DNA from: Actinomycetes bacterium
GTDB taxonomy: Bacteria; Actinomycetota; Actinomycetes; Actinomycetales; Demequinaceae
NCBI GenBank assembly: GCA_023442845.1
Contig: JAEZXC010000136.1
Span: forward strand, 1 to 42,150
Direction of reading: 5' to 3'
Length of the DNA: 42,150 nucleotides
Shown: piece by piece, positions 33,795-41,151 of the stretch
Layout: every line of letters begins with the position of its first letter
How positions within the stretch are numbered: the first letter of the stretch is position 1
The notes under the pieces: model-generated
What the model was told of the DNA's origin: nothing
Databases searched by the model: none
The model's input: the letters and a program-made list of their open reading frames with translations, nothing else
Made by a program: the position numbers and the translations under genes

Positions 33795-34214
33795 ATGCTG
33801 ATTCCTCGTCGAGTGAAGTACCGCAAGCAGCATCACCCGGGTCGTTCGGGTATGGCGACTGGCGGTACCGAGGTCACGTTTGGTGACTTTGGCATCCAGG
33901 CACTCGAGCCGGCCTATGTGACGAACCGTCAGATTGAGGCCGCTCGTATCGCCATGACCCGTCACGTCAAGCGTGGTGGAAAGGTGTGGATCAACATCTA
34001 CCCGGACCGCCCGCTGACCAAGAAGCCTGCCGAGGTCCGCATGGGTTCCGGTAAGGGTTCGCCCGAGTGGTGGGTTGCCAACGTTAAGCCGGGCCGTGTG
34101 CTCTTTGAGCTTGCCGGCGTTCCCGAGGAGCTTGCCCGCGAGGCCATGCGTCGCGCGCAGCACAAGCTCCCCATGAAGACTCGCTTCATTACGCGTGAGG
34201 GTGGTGACATCTGA
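33795..34214 (+). CDS. rplP: 50S ribosomal protein L16
   Basis: This 139-residue L16 binds near the A-site tRNA elbow. MLIPRRVKYRKQHHPGRSGMATGG is the typical start. The motif RHVKRGGKVWINIYPDRPLTKKPAEVRMGSGKG is complete. The gene starts 3 nt after rpsC and its stop overlaps rpmC by one base, so production is coupled. Confidence 0.98.
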   Translation: MLIPRRVKYRKQHHPGRSGMATGGTEVTFGDFGIQALEPAYVTNRQIEAARIAMTRHVKRGGKVWINIYPDRPLTKKPAEVRMGSGKGSPEWWVANVKPGRVLFELAGVPEELAREAMRRAQHKLPMKTRFITREGGDI

Positions 34215-34453
34215 TGTCGATCGGTTCCAAGAACCTCATGCCGACCGAGTTGGACGCCATGGAGGACGAGCGCCTTGTTGAGGAGCTCAAGAAGGCCAAG
34301 GCCGAATTGTTCAACCTGCGGTTCCAGTCGGCCACCGGTCAGCTGGAGAACCACGGTCGTTTGAAGGCCGTTAAGCGCGACATCGCGCGGATCTACACGA
34401 TCCTGCGCGAGCGTGAGCTCGGTATCCGCACGGCTCCCACCGCGAAGTCGTAG
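34214..34453 (+). CDS. rpmC: 50S ribosomal protein L29
   Basis: This 79-residue L29 is a helical hairpin at the tunnel exit beside L23. LVEELKKAKAELFNLRFQSATGQLENHGRLKAVKRDIARIYTIL is diagnostic. The start at 34214 overlaps the rplP stop. The N-terminal residues (MSIGSKNLMPTEL) are slightly longer than in E. coli, as usual in actinobacteria. Confidence 0.97.
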   Translation: MSIGSKNLMPTELDAMEDERLVEELKKAKAELFNLRFQSATGQLENHGRLKAVKRDIARIYTILRERELGIRTAPTAKS

Positions 34454-34469
34454 GAAGAGGTAAGACACT

Positions 34470-34754
34470 ATGTCGACTAAGCAGACCACGGAAGCTGCCG
34501 AGCAGCGCCCGTACCGCAAGACCCGTCGCGGCTACGTCGTGTCCAACAAAATGGACAAGACCGTCACCGTTGAGGTCGAAGACCGCGTGAAGCACGCCCT
34601 GTACGGGAAGGTCATGCGCCGCTCGTCCAAGGTCAAGGCCCACGACGAGTCCAACAGCGCCGGCATCGGCGACCTCGTGCTCATCATGGAGACCCGCCCG
34701 CTGTCAGCGTCCAAGCGCTGGCGTCTGGTGGAGATCCTCGAGAAGGCCAAGTAA
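34470..34754 (+). CDS. rpsQ: 30S ribosomal protein S17
   Basis: This 94-residue S17 is an OB-fold protein that binds 16S rRNA helix 11. YRKTRRGYVVSNKMDKTVTVEVEDRVKHALYGKVMRRSSKVKAHDE is typical. Shine-Dalgarno GGAAGAGG. It closes the S10 half of the cluster; a 61-nt spacer with a hairpin precedes rplN. Confidence 0.98.
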   Translation: MSTKQTTEAAEQRPYRKTRRGYVVSNKMDKTVTVEVEDRVKHALYGKVMRRSSKVKAHDESNSAGIGDLVLIMETRPLSASKRWRLVEILEKAK

Positions 34755-34771
34755 CCGTTCGTTCGACCAGG

Positions 34772-34792
34772 CTCGCGGAACTACGCCGCGAG
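34772..34792 (+). other. Hairpin at the S10/spc boundary
   Basis: CTCGCGG (34772-34778) pairs with CCGCGAG (34786-34792) around a 7-nt loop, in the 61-nt spacer before rplN. It has no T tract. It could be an RNA-processing or regulatory site at the junction of the two classical operons. Confidence 0.45.
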
Positions 34793-34815
34793 AACCAGAC
34801 GACAGGAGAGAAGAA

Positions 34816-35187
34816 ATGATTCAGCAGGAGTCGCGACTGCGCGTCGCCGACAACACGGGTGCCAAGGAGTTGCTGTGCATCCGTGTACTCGGCGGATCGC
34901 ATCGTCGCTACGCCGGCATTGGTGACGTCATTGTCGCCACGGTGAAGGACGCCATCCCTGGCGGCAACGTCAAGAAGGGCGATGTCGTCAAGGCCGTTGT
35001 CGTCCGCACCGTCAAGGAGACCCGTCGTCAGGACGGTTCGTACATCAAGTTCGACGAGAACGCTGCGGTGATTCTCAAGGGCAAGGAGACGGACCCCCGC
35101 GGTACCCGCATCTTCGGTCCTGTCGGGCGTGAACTGCGTGACCGACGTTTCATGAAGATCGTGTCGTTGGCTCCGGAGGTGATCTGA
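34816..35187 (+). CDS. rplN: 50S ribosomal protein L14
   Basis: This 123-residue L14 lies at the subunit interface with L19. MIQQESRLRVADNTGAKELLCIRVLGGS is the conserved start. The sequence FDENAAVILKGKETDPRGTRIFGPVGRELRDRRFMKIVSLAPEVI is complete. Shine-Dalgarno CAGGAGAGAAG. In E. coli it opens the spc operon. Confidence 0.98.
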   Translation: MIQQESRLRVADNTGAKELLCIRVLGGSHRRYAGIGDVIVATVKDAIPGGNVKKGDVVKAVVVRTVKETRRQDGSYIKFDENAAVILKGKETDPRGTRIFGPVGRELRDRRFMKIVSLAPEVI

Positions 35188-35189
35188 TC

Positions 35190-35531
35190 ATGGCGAAGAT
35201 CAAGAAGGGCGACCTCGTTGTCGTCATCGCCGGGCGTGACCGTGGCCAGCAGGGCCGCGTGCTCGAGGTCCTCAAGGACAGCGACCGCGTGGTTGTTGAG
35301 GGCGTGCAGCGCATTCAGCGCCACATCAAGCCGGGAACGCGTCGCGACAACATGGAGGGCGGCATCGTCACCATCGAGGCGCCGCTTCACATCTCGAATG
35401 TGATGCTTGTTGACCCGGAGACCAAGAAGGGCACCCGTGTGGGCTACCGCACGGAGCAGGTCGAGCAAGATGGCCGTACGCGCACCAAGCGTGTGCGTAT
35501 TGCCAAGCGCTCGGGTAAGGACATCGACTGA
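35190..35531 (+). CDS. rplX: 50S ribosomal protein L24
   Basis: This 113-residue L24 is an assembly-initiator protein with a KOW motif (KGDLVVVIAGRDRGQQGRVLEVLKDSDRVVVEGV). ATG 35190 follows the rplN stop by 2 nt. Its stop overlaps the start of rplE (TGATG). Confidence 0.97.
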   Translation: MAKIKKGDLVVVIAGRDRGQQGRVLEVLKDSDRVVVEGVQRIQRHIKPGTRRDNMEGGIVTIEAPLHISNVMLVDPETKKGTRVGYRTEQVEQDGRTRTKRVRIAKRSGKDID

Positions 35532-36091
35532 TGGCGACCGACACGACGACGCCGCGTCTGAAGACCACGTACCGCGACCAGATCGTTGCGCGTCTGCACG
35601 AAGAGTTTGGCTACGCCAACATCATGCAGGTGCCCGGCCTGGTCAAGGTCGTTGTCAACATGGGTGTGGGCGAGGCCGCAAAGGACTCAAAGCTCATCGA
35701 GGGCGCGATTCGCGACCTCACCGCGATCACCGGTCAGAAGCCGCAGGTCACCAAGGCCAAGAAGTCCATCGCGCAGTTCAAGTTGCGCGAAGGCCAGGCC
35801 ATCGGTGCCCACGTCACCTTGCGTGGCGACCGCATGTGGGAGTTCCTCGACCGTTTGCTGTCGACGGCGCTGCCTCGTATCCGTGACTTCCGCGGGCTGA
35901 GCCCCAAGCAGTTCGATGGTCGCGGCAACTACACGTTCGGCCTCACGGAGCAGTCGATGTTCCACGAGATCGACCAGGACAAGATTGACCGCGTGCGCGG
36001 CATGGACATCACCATCGTCACGTCCGCCACCAACGACGACGAGGGTCGCTCGCTGCTCACGCAGCTGGGCTTCCCCTTCAAGGAGAAGTAG
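35531..36091 (+). CDS. rplE: 50S ribosomal protein L5
   Basis: This 186-residue L5 carries 5S rRNA into the 50S. PGLVKVVVNMGVGEAAKDSKLIEGAIRDLTAITGQKP and FRGLSPKQFDGRGNYTFGLTEQSMFHEID are diagnostic. The start overlaps rplX by one base. In E. coli the S8 repressor site lies near this start; I did not see a clear copy here. Confidence 0.98.
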   Translation: MATDTTTPRLKTTYRDQIVARLHEEFGYANIMQVPGLVKVVVNMGVGEAAKDSKLIEGAIRDLTAITGQKPQVTKAKKSIAQFKLREGQAIGAHVTLRGDRMWEFLDRLLSTALPRIRDFRGLSPKQFDGRGNYTFGLTEQSMFHEIDQDKIDRVRGMDITIVTSATNDDEGRSLLTQLGFPFKEK

Positions 36092-36093
36092 CC

Positions 36094-36279
36094 ATGGCGA
36101 AGACCGCCCTGAAGGTGAAGGCGTCCCGCAAGCCGAAGTTTCCGGTGCGCGCATACACCCGGTGCCAGCGGTGTGGACGTCCGCACTCCGTGTATCGCAA
36201 GTTCGGCCTGTGCCGCGTGTGCTTCCGTGAAATGGCGCACCGCGGCGAGCTCCCGGGCATCACCAAGAGCAGCTGGTAA
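36094..36279 (+). CDS. rpsZ: 30S ribosomal protein S14 type Z (zinc form)
   Basis: This 61-residue S14 has the zinc-ribbon cysteines C24, C27, C40 and C43 (CQRC...CRVC), so it is the zinc-dependent C+ form. Actinobacteria often carry a second, zinc-free S14 elsewhere that replaces it under zinc starvation; none is in this window. It starts 2 nt after rplE. Confidence 0.98.
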   Translation: MAKTALKVKASRKPKFPVRAYTRCQRCGRPHSVYRKFGLCRVCFREMAHRGELPGITKSSW

Positions 36280-36295
36280 ACAACTACGCCACAGG

Positions 36296-36311
36296 TCCGC
36301 TTTCCAGCGGA
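36296..36311 (+). other. Hairpin before rpsH
   Basis: TCCGCT (36296-36301) pairs with AGCGGA (36306-36311) around TTCC; GG/CC flanks could extend it. It lies 28 nt before the rpsH ATG in a 60-nt spacer, an unusually large gap in this operon. It may be a control or processing site; S8 binding is speculative. Confidence 0.4.
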
Positions 36312-36339
36312 AACCACGGCGAGGAAGAGTGACTCACTC

Positions 36340-36738
36340 ATGACAATGACCGACCCGATCGCAGACATGCTGACGCGTCTGCGCAACGCGAACGCGGCGT
36401 ACCACGAGCAGGTCTCGATGCCGCACTCCAAGATCAAGGCGAACATCGCCAAGATTTTGGAAGAGCAGGGCTACATCGTCGGCTCGTCCACCGCGGACGC
36501 CGAGGTGGGCAAGACCCTGACGCTGACGCTCAAGTACGGCCCCAACCGTGAGCGCGCCCTTGCTGGCGTGCGTCGCGTGTCAAAGCCGGGCCTGCGTGTC
36601 TACGCAAAGGCGAACAACCTGCCCAAGGTCCTCGGTGGCCTGGGCGTTGCAATTCTGTCCACTTCCTCGGGTCTGTTGACCGACCGCGAGGCCGAGAAGA
36701 AGGGCGTGGGCGGCGAAGTCGTCGCCTGGGTCTGGTAA
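36340..36738 (+). CDS. rpsH: 30S ribosomal protein S8
   Basis: This 132-residue S8 binds helix 21 of 16S rRNA and, in E. coli, represses the spc operon. MTDPIADMLTRLRNANAAYHEQVSMPHSKIKANIAKIL and the C-terminal ILSTSSGLLTDREAEKKGVGGEVVAWVW are typical. An ATG two codons downstream (MTM) is an alternative start. Confidence 0.98.
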   Translation: MTMTDPIADMLTRLRNANAAYHEQVSMPHSKIKANIAKILEEQGYIVGSSTADAEVGKTLTLTLKYGPNRERALAGVRRVSKPGLRVYAKANNLPKVLGGLGVAILSTSSGLLTDREAEKKGVGGEVVAWVW

Positions 36739-36760
36739 CCGGGAAAGGAGAGCACTGACA

Positions 36761-37300
36761 ATGTCACGCATTGGTAAGTACCCCGTTCCGGTTCCCTCCG
36801 GAGTGGACGTGAAGATTGACGGCTCCGACGTGACTGTCAAGGGCCCCAAGGGCACCTTGTCGCTCACGGTGAAGGAACCGATCATCGTGGAGCAGGTGGA
36901 CGGCGAGATCGCCGTTAACCGTCCGAACGACGAGCGACTGAGCAAGTCGTTGCACGGCCTGACGCGCACCCTGATCGCCAACATGGTGACTGGTGTGACC
37001 GATGGCTATGAGAAGAAGCTCGAGATTGTCGGTACGGGTTACCGTGTCGCGCTCAAGGGCTCGTCGCTCGAGTTCGCACTCGGCTTCTCGCACCCTGTCG
37101 TCGTCGACGCCCCCCAGGGCATCACCTTCGCAGTGGAGTCACCCACGAAGTTCTCGGTGTCTGGCATCGACAAGCAACTCGTGGGCGAGACGGCCGCAAA
37201 CATTCGCAAGATCCGTAAGCCTGAGCCGTACAAGGGCAAGGGTGTCCGCTACGCCGGCGAGCAGGTTCGCCGCAAGGCCGGAAAGGCGGGGAAGAAGTAA
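36761..37300 (+). CDS. rplF: 50S ribosomal protein L6
   Basis: This 179-residue L6 lies near the factor-binding site. MSRIGKYPVPVPSGVDVKIDGSDVTVKGPKG is the family start and the C-terminal signature PEPYKGKGVRYAGEQVRRKAGKAGKK is intact. Shine-Dalgarno GGGAAAGGAGAG. Its stop overlaps rplR by one base. Confidence 0.98.
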   Translation: MSRIGKYPVPVPSGVDVKIDGSDVTVKGPKGTLSLTVKEPIIVEQVDGEIAVNRPNDERLSKSLHGLTRTLIANMVTGVTDGYEKKLEIVGTGYRVALKGSSLEFALGFSHPVVVDAPQGITFAVESPTKFSVSGIDKQLVGETAANIRKIRKPEPYKGKGVRYAGEQVRRKAGKAGKK

Positions 37301-37671
37301 TGGGTATCACGATCAAGGGCAAGGGAACCGGGATTGCGCGCAAGCGCCGTCACTTCCGCTTGCGCAAGAAGATCAGCGGCACGGCTGCGCGCCCCCGCCT
37401 CGTGGTGACGCGCTCCGCGCGCCACATGGTGGCTCAGGTGGTAGACGACACGCTCGGCAAGACCCTTGCCTCCGCATCGACCCTCGAGGCCGATGTGCGG
37501 GCACTCAAGGGCGACAAGACTGCCAAGGCCTCCAAGGTCGGTCAGCTTGTCGCCGAGCGGGCGAAGTCCGCTGGGGTCGAAGCCGTGGTGTTTGACCGTG
37601 GCGGAAACAAGTACCACGGCCGCGTCGCGGCGGTGGCCGATGGCGCCCGAGAGGGTGGCCTGGCCCTGTAG
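37300..37671 (+). CDS. rplR: 50S ribosomal protein L18
   Basis: This 123-residue L18 binds 5S rRNA with L5 and L25. ARKRRHFRLRKKISGTAARPRLVVTRSARHMVAQVVDD and VVFDRGGNKYHGRVAAVADGAREGGL are diagnostic. It overlaps the rplF stop. Confidence 0.98.
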   Translation: MGITIKGKGTGIARKRRHFRLRKKISGTAARPRLVVTRSARHMVAQVVDDTLGKTLASASTLEADVRALKGDKTAKASKVGQLVAERAKSAGVEAVVFDRGGNKYHGRVAAVADGAREGGLAL

Positions 37672-37696
37672 CCGGGACGAGGAGTGAAGGAAAGAC

Positions 37697-38263
37697 ATGG
37701 CTGAGAACAACTCGCGTCGTGGCGGTGGCCGCGGCGGTAACGAGCCCGAGAACAAGTTCATCGAGCGCGTCGTCACGATCAACCGCGTCTCCAAGGTCGT
37801 GAAGGGTGGTCGTCGCTTTAGCTTCACCGCCCTCGTTGTTGTGGGTGACGGCGAAGGCAACGTCGGCGTCGGCTACGGCAAGGCCAAGGAAGTGCCTGCG
37901 GCAATCTCCAAGGGTGTTGAGGAGGCGAAGCGTTCGTTCTTCCGCGTCCCCCGCATCCAGGCCACGATCCCGCACGCGGTGCAGGGTGAGGCCGCCGCTG
38001 GTGTCGTGTTCTTGCGTCCCGCAGCTCCCGGTACCGGTGTGATCGCCGGCGGTCCGGTGCGTGCGGTGCTCGAGTGCGCTGGCATTCACGATGTGCTGTC
38101 CAAGTCGCTCGGTTCTTCGAACGCCATCAACATTGTCCACGCGACCGTGGACGCGTTGAAGCGTCTCGAGATGCCGGAGGCCGTGGCGGCACGTCGTGGC
38201 AAGACCGTTGAAGAGGTGGCGCCCGCCATTTTGCTGCGCGCCCGTGCTGCGGGGGTGAAGTAA
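37697..38263 (+). CDS. rpsE: 30S ribosomal protein S5
   Basis: This 188-residue S5 is involved in decoding accuracy and mRNA unwinding. A short Arg/Gly N-terminus (NNSRRGGGRGGN) precedes the dsRNA-binding fold. The loop VVKGGRRFSFTALVVVGDGEGNVGVGYGKAKEVPAAI, where spectinomycin resistance changes occur, appears wild type. Shine-Dalgarno GAAGGAAAG. The stop overlaps rpmD by one base. Confidence 0.98.
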   Translation: MAENNSRRGGGRGGNEPENKFIERVVTINRVSKVVKGGRRFSFTALVVVGDGEGNVGVGYGKAKEVPAAISKGVEEAKRSFFRVPRIQATIPHAVQGEAAAGVVFLRPAAPGTGVIAGGPVRAVLECAGIHDVLSKSLGSSNAINIVHATVDALKRLEMPEAVAARRGKTVEEVAPAILLRARAAGVK

Positions 38264-38445
38264 TGCCTCGTCTCAAGGTGACGCAGAAGCGTTCCGAGAT
38301 TGGTACCAAGCCTCAGCACCGCGAGACGTTGCGCTCGCTGGGACTGAAGCGTATTGGCGACATTGTGGTGAAGGAGGACCGCCCGGAGATCCGCGGCATG
38401 GTCCGTGCCGTAAGCCACCTAGTGACTGTGGAGGAGGTTGACTAA
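38263..38445 (+). CDS. rpmD: 50S ribosomal protein L30
   Basis: This 60-residue L30 contains LKVTQKRSEIGTKPQHRETLRSLGLKRIGDIVVKEDRPEIRGMVRAVSHLV, the complete family core. It overlaps rpsE upstream and rplO downstream by one base each (TAATG). Confidence 0.98.
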   Translation: MPRLKVTQKRSEIGTKPQHRETLRSLGLKRIGDIVVKEDRPEIRGMVRAVSHLVTVEEVD

Positions 38446-39227
38446 TGGCTGAGGAGAAGAAGGAGGCCGCCGAGAAGGCGCCTGCCAAGAAGCCCGCTGC
38501 CAAGGCGTCGGCCGCAAAGACGTCCACGGCGAAGTCGACGACAGCGAAGGCTGCCGACAAGCCCGCCGCCGCGAAGAAGGCGCCTGCCAAGGCTGCCGAC
38601 AAGGCCCCGGCCAAGCCGGCTGCTGAAAAGAAGGCGCCTGCCAAGGCTGCGGCCAAGCCGGCTGCCGAGAAGAAGGCTGCTGCTGACAAGGCACCGGCCA
38701 AGGCTGAGACTGCGGCTGCCGCCAAGGCGCCCGCGAAGTCGACTGCCGCTAAGGCGAAGGCAACGTCAGACGAGCCCAAGGTGACGACGCTCAAGATGCA
38801 CCACCTGCGTCCTGCACCTGGTGCCCACACCCCCAAGACCCGCGTGGGTCGCGGTGAGGGCTCGAAGGGTAAGACTGCTGGTCGTGGCACCAAGGGCACG
38901 CACGCTCGCAACACAGTCTCGTCCGCCTTTGAGGGCGGCCAGACCCCGTTGCACATGCGCTTGCCCAAACTGCGTGGTTTCAAGAGCCCCTTCAAGGTGC
39001 GCTACCAGGTGGTCAACCTTGACCAGTTGGCAGAGCTGTTCCCCAAGGGTGGCAAGATCACCAAGGCCGACCTTGTCGACAAGGGCGCCGTCCGGGCGAA
39101 CCAGCCCGTGAAGGTGCTGGGTGACGGGGACATCGCCGTCAAGGTGACCCTGGTGGATGCCGACGCTGTTTCGCGTTCCGCGAAGACCAAGATTGAGGCC
39201 GCTGGCGGCACTGTCAGCGAGGGCTAG
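38445..39227 (+). CDS. rplO: 50S ribosomal protein L15 with histone H1-like N-terminal extension
   Basis: L15 is a late 50S assembly protein. The core begins at L116 (LKMHHLRPAPGAHTPKTRVGRG) and continues with KGKTAGRGTKGTHARN and the C-terminal fold, about 145 residues as usual. It is preceded by about 113 residues made almost entirely of Ala, Lys, Pro, Ser, Thr and acidic residues (repeats like EKKAPAKAAAKPAAEKKA). These resemble histone H1/HU-type C-terminal tails. The frame is continuous, and the ATG at 38445 overlaps the rpmD stop exactly like the other junctions. No internal Shine-Dalgarno or start is evident just before the core. The extension therefore seems translated. It may be a disordered rRNA- or DNA-binding arm; that role is inference. 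Confidence 0.95.
   Translation: MAEEKKEAAEKAPAKKPAAKASAAKTSTAKSTTAKAADKPAAAKKAPAKAADKAPAKPAAEKKAPAKAAAKPAAEKKAAADKAPAKAETAAAAKAPAKSTAAKAKATSDEPKVTTLKMHHLRPAPGAHTPKTRVGRGEGSKGKTAGRGTKGTHARNTVSSAFEGGQTPLHMRLPKLRGFKSPFKVRYQVVNLDQLAELFPKGGKITKADLVDKGAVRANQPVKVLGDGDIAVKVTLVDADAVSRSAKTKIEAAGGTVSEG
38574..38650 (+). repeat. In-frame 23-bp direct repeat inside the L15 extension
   Basis: Copies at 38574-38596 and 38628-38650 are identical over 23 bases; a shorter part (GAAGGCGCCTGCCAAG) also occurs near 38474. The offset of 54 bases is 18 codons, so slippage or recombination between copies would change length without shifting frame. Confidence 0.8.
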
Positions 39228-39231
39228 GCTC

Positions 39232-39263
39232 ATCGCGGGCCCGCATTTACGCGGGCCCGCGAT
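39232..39263 (+). terminator. Perfect 13-bp hairpin between rplO and secY
   Basis: ATCGCGGGCCCGC (39232-39244) pairs with GCGGGCCCGCGAT (39251-39263) around ATTTAC. No T tract follows. The stem begins 4 nt after the rplO stop. The secY Shine-Dalgarno (GGAGG, 39276-39280) lies just downstream. It could be a partial terminator or an RNA 3'-end stabiliser that lowers secY relative to ribosomal proteins. Confidence 0.65.
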
Positions 39264-39284
39264 ACCGCCTTCATCGGAGGATTC

Positions 39285-40583
39285 ATGCTTTCAGGCTTTC
39301 TGAGCGCGTTCCGCACGCCGGACCTGCGCAAGAAGCTGTTGTTCACGCTGGGCATGATTGGCATTTACCGTCTCGGTGTGTCGATCCCAACCCCGGGCGT
39401 CGATTACGGCGAGATTCAGGCGTGTCTGAACAGTACGTCCGAAACGGGCGGACCCCTCCAGATTCTTAACCTTTTCTCGGGTGGAGCCCTGCTCCAGCTG
39501 TCGATCTTCGCGCTCGGCATCATGCCGTACATCACCGCGTCGATCATGGTGCAGTTGCTGCGCGTGCTGATCCCTCGCTTCGAGACCCTCCATCGTGAGG
39601 GCGCCGAGGGCCAGGCGAAGTTGACGCAGTACACCCGTTACCTTGCGGTTGGCTTTGCCGCGCTGCAGTCCGCCTCGTACATCACGATGGCGCGCAACGG
39701 CCTGTTCTTCCCCAACTGCCCGCCTGTGATTCCAAACGACTCGTGGAACGTCATTGCCATCATGGTGCTGACGATGACCGCGGGAACCGTCTTCATCATG
39801 TGGCTCGGCGAGCGCATCACCGAACGCGGCGTCGGCAACGGTATGTCGTTGCTGATCTTCACGTCAGTTGCGGCGTCGTTCCCCGGCGCTGTGTCGCAGA
39901 TCTGGAACTCGTCGGATCGCGTGCGCAACCTCTTTGTGGTGCTCCTCGTGTTGTTGGCGGTCATCGCCGCCGTCGTGTACGTCGAGCAGTCGCAGCGGCG
40001 CATCCCGGTGCAGTACGCCAAGCGCATGGTGGGACGTCGCATGCTGGGTGGCTCGTCCACCTACATTCCGCTCAAGATCAACATGGCGGGTGTGATCCCG
40101 GTGATCTTCGCGGCGTCGCTGCTCCAGTTGCCGTACGTCATTGTGCAGTTCCAGGGACAAAACCCCGACGGTTGGGTGCTGTGGGTACAGACTCACATCA
40201 CTGACCCGGCGGCACCGCTGCACATTGCGATCTACGTGTTGCTCATCGTCTTCTTTGCGTACTTCTATACGGCGATCACGTTCAATCCAACTGAAGTGGC
40301 CGACAACATGAAGAAGTACGGCGGCTTTGTGCCGGGCATCCGGCCGGGCAAACCGACCGCCGACTATCTCGACTATGTGCTGTCGCGCATCACTGCGGCC
40401 GGGTCGACATATCTGGCGATCGTTGCCCTCATTCCATCGATCACGTTGGCGATGCTCGGGCTCAATGCGCAGATCCCATTGGGTGCGACAACAATCCTCA
40501 TTCTTGTGGGCGTTGGTCTCGACACGGTCAAGCGCATTCAGTCGCAACTCGAACAGCGTCGATACGAAGGGTTCCTCCGGTAA
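39285..40583 (+). CDS. secY: Preprotein translocase subunit SecY
   Basis: This 432-residue channel protein of the Sec translocon has ten hydrophobic segments. The plug/TM2a region (LQILNLFSGGALLQLSIFALGIMPYITASIMVQLL) and the cytoplasmic C5 region (NMKKYGGFVPGIRPGKPTADYLDYVLSRIT) are diagnostic. ATG with GGAGG 4 nt upstream. It works with SecE (12901-13158 in this window). The stop overlaps the adk start (TAATG). Confidence 0.98.
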   Translation: MLSGFLSAFRTPDLRKKLLFTLGMIGIYRLGVSIPTPGVDYGEIQACLNSTSETGGPLQILNLFSGGALLQLSIFALGIMPYITASIMVQLLRVLIPRFETLHREGAEGQAKLTQYTRYLAVGFAALQSASYITMARNGLFFPNCPPVIPNDSWNVIAIMVLTMTAGTVFIMWLGERITERGVGNGMSLLIFTSVAASFPGAVSQIWNSSDRVRNLFVVLLVLLAVIAAVVYVEQSQRRIPVQYAKRMVGRRMLGGSSTYIPLKINMAGVIPVIFAASLLQLPYVIVQFQGQNPDGWVLWVQTHITDPAAPLHIAIYVLLIVFFAYFYTAITFNPTEVADNMKKYGGFVPGIRPGKPTADYLDYVLSRITAAGSTYLAIVALIPSITLAMLGLNAQIPLGATTILILVGVGLDTVKRIQSQLEQRRYEGFLR

Positions 40584-41149
40584 TGCGTCTTGTCCTCGTT
40601 GGCCCGCCTGGAGCGGGGAAAGGTACGCAGGCTGTGCGCCTTGCCGAGCACTACGGTGTGCCTGCAATCTCGACGGGAGACATCTTCCGAGCAAACGTCA
40701 AGAACGAGACGGAACTCGGACGCAAGGCCCAGGAGTACATGAACGCTGGCGCGCTGGTTCCCGATGAGGTGACCAATGCGATGGTGAAGGACCGCCTCGC
40801 ACAGGACGATGTGACAAACGGCTTCTTGCTCGACGGCTATCCTCGCAACCCCGATCAGGCGGTTGAACTCGACTCGATGCTCGCAGAATTCGGTCAGTCC
40901 CTCAACGCGGTTCTCGAGATCACGGCCGACCACGACGTGGTGACGGAGCGCCTCCTCAACCGCGCGAAGATCGAGGGCCGTGCTGACGACACAGAAGAGG
41001 TCATCCGCGCCCGCCTGCGCGTTTACGACGAGTCGACCGCACCCCTTGCTGCGTTCTATGCGCAGCGGGGCCTGTTGACGAGCGTCGACGGCATCGGGGA
41101 CATCGATGAGGTCACTGCTCGAATCCTGGCCGCACTTAACGCGAGATAG
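40583..41149 (+). CDS. adk: Adenylate kinase
   Basis: This 188-residue kinase interconverts AMP + ATP and two ADP. The P-loop GPPGAGKGTQ is at 7-16. The AMP site has STGDIFR and the DGYPRNPDQA motif. The LID is the short form without the zinc-binding insertion (NRAKIEGRADDTEEVIRARL), as in other actinobacteria. The start overlaps secY and the next gene begins 2 nt after the stop. Confidence 0.98.
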   Translation: MRLVLVGPPGAGKGTQAVRLAEHYGVPAISTGDIFRANVKNETELGRKAQEYMNAGALVPDEVTNAMVKDRLAQDDVTNGFLLDGYPRNPDQAVELDSMLAEFGQSLNAVLEITADHDVVTERLLNRAKIEGRADDTEEVIRARLRVYDESTAPLAAFYAQRGLLTSVDGIGDIDEVTARILAALNAR

Positions 41150-41151
41150 CG

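Noticed and set aside
38445..38790. Separate histone-like gene or a frameshift fused to rplO
   Set aside because: The frame is continuous, there is no stop or internal ribosome site, and the start overlaps rpmD as at other junctions in this operon.
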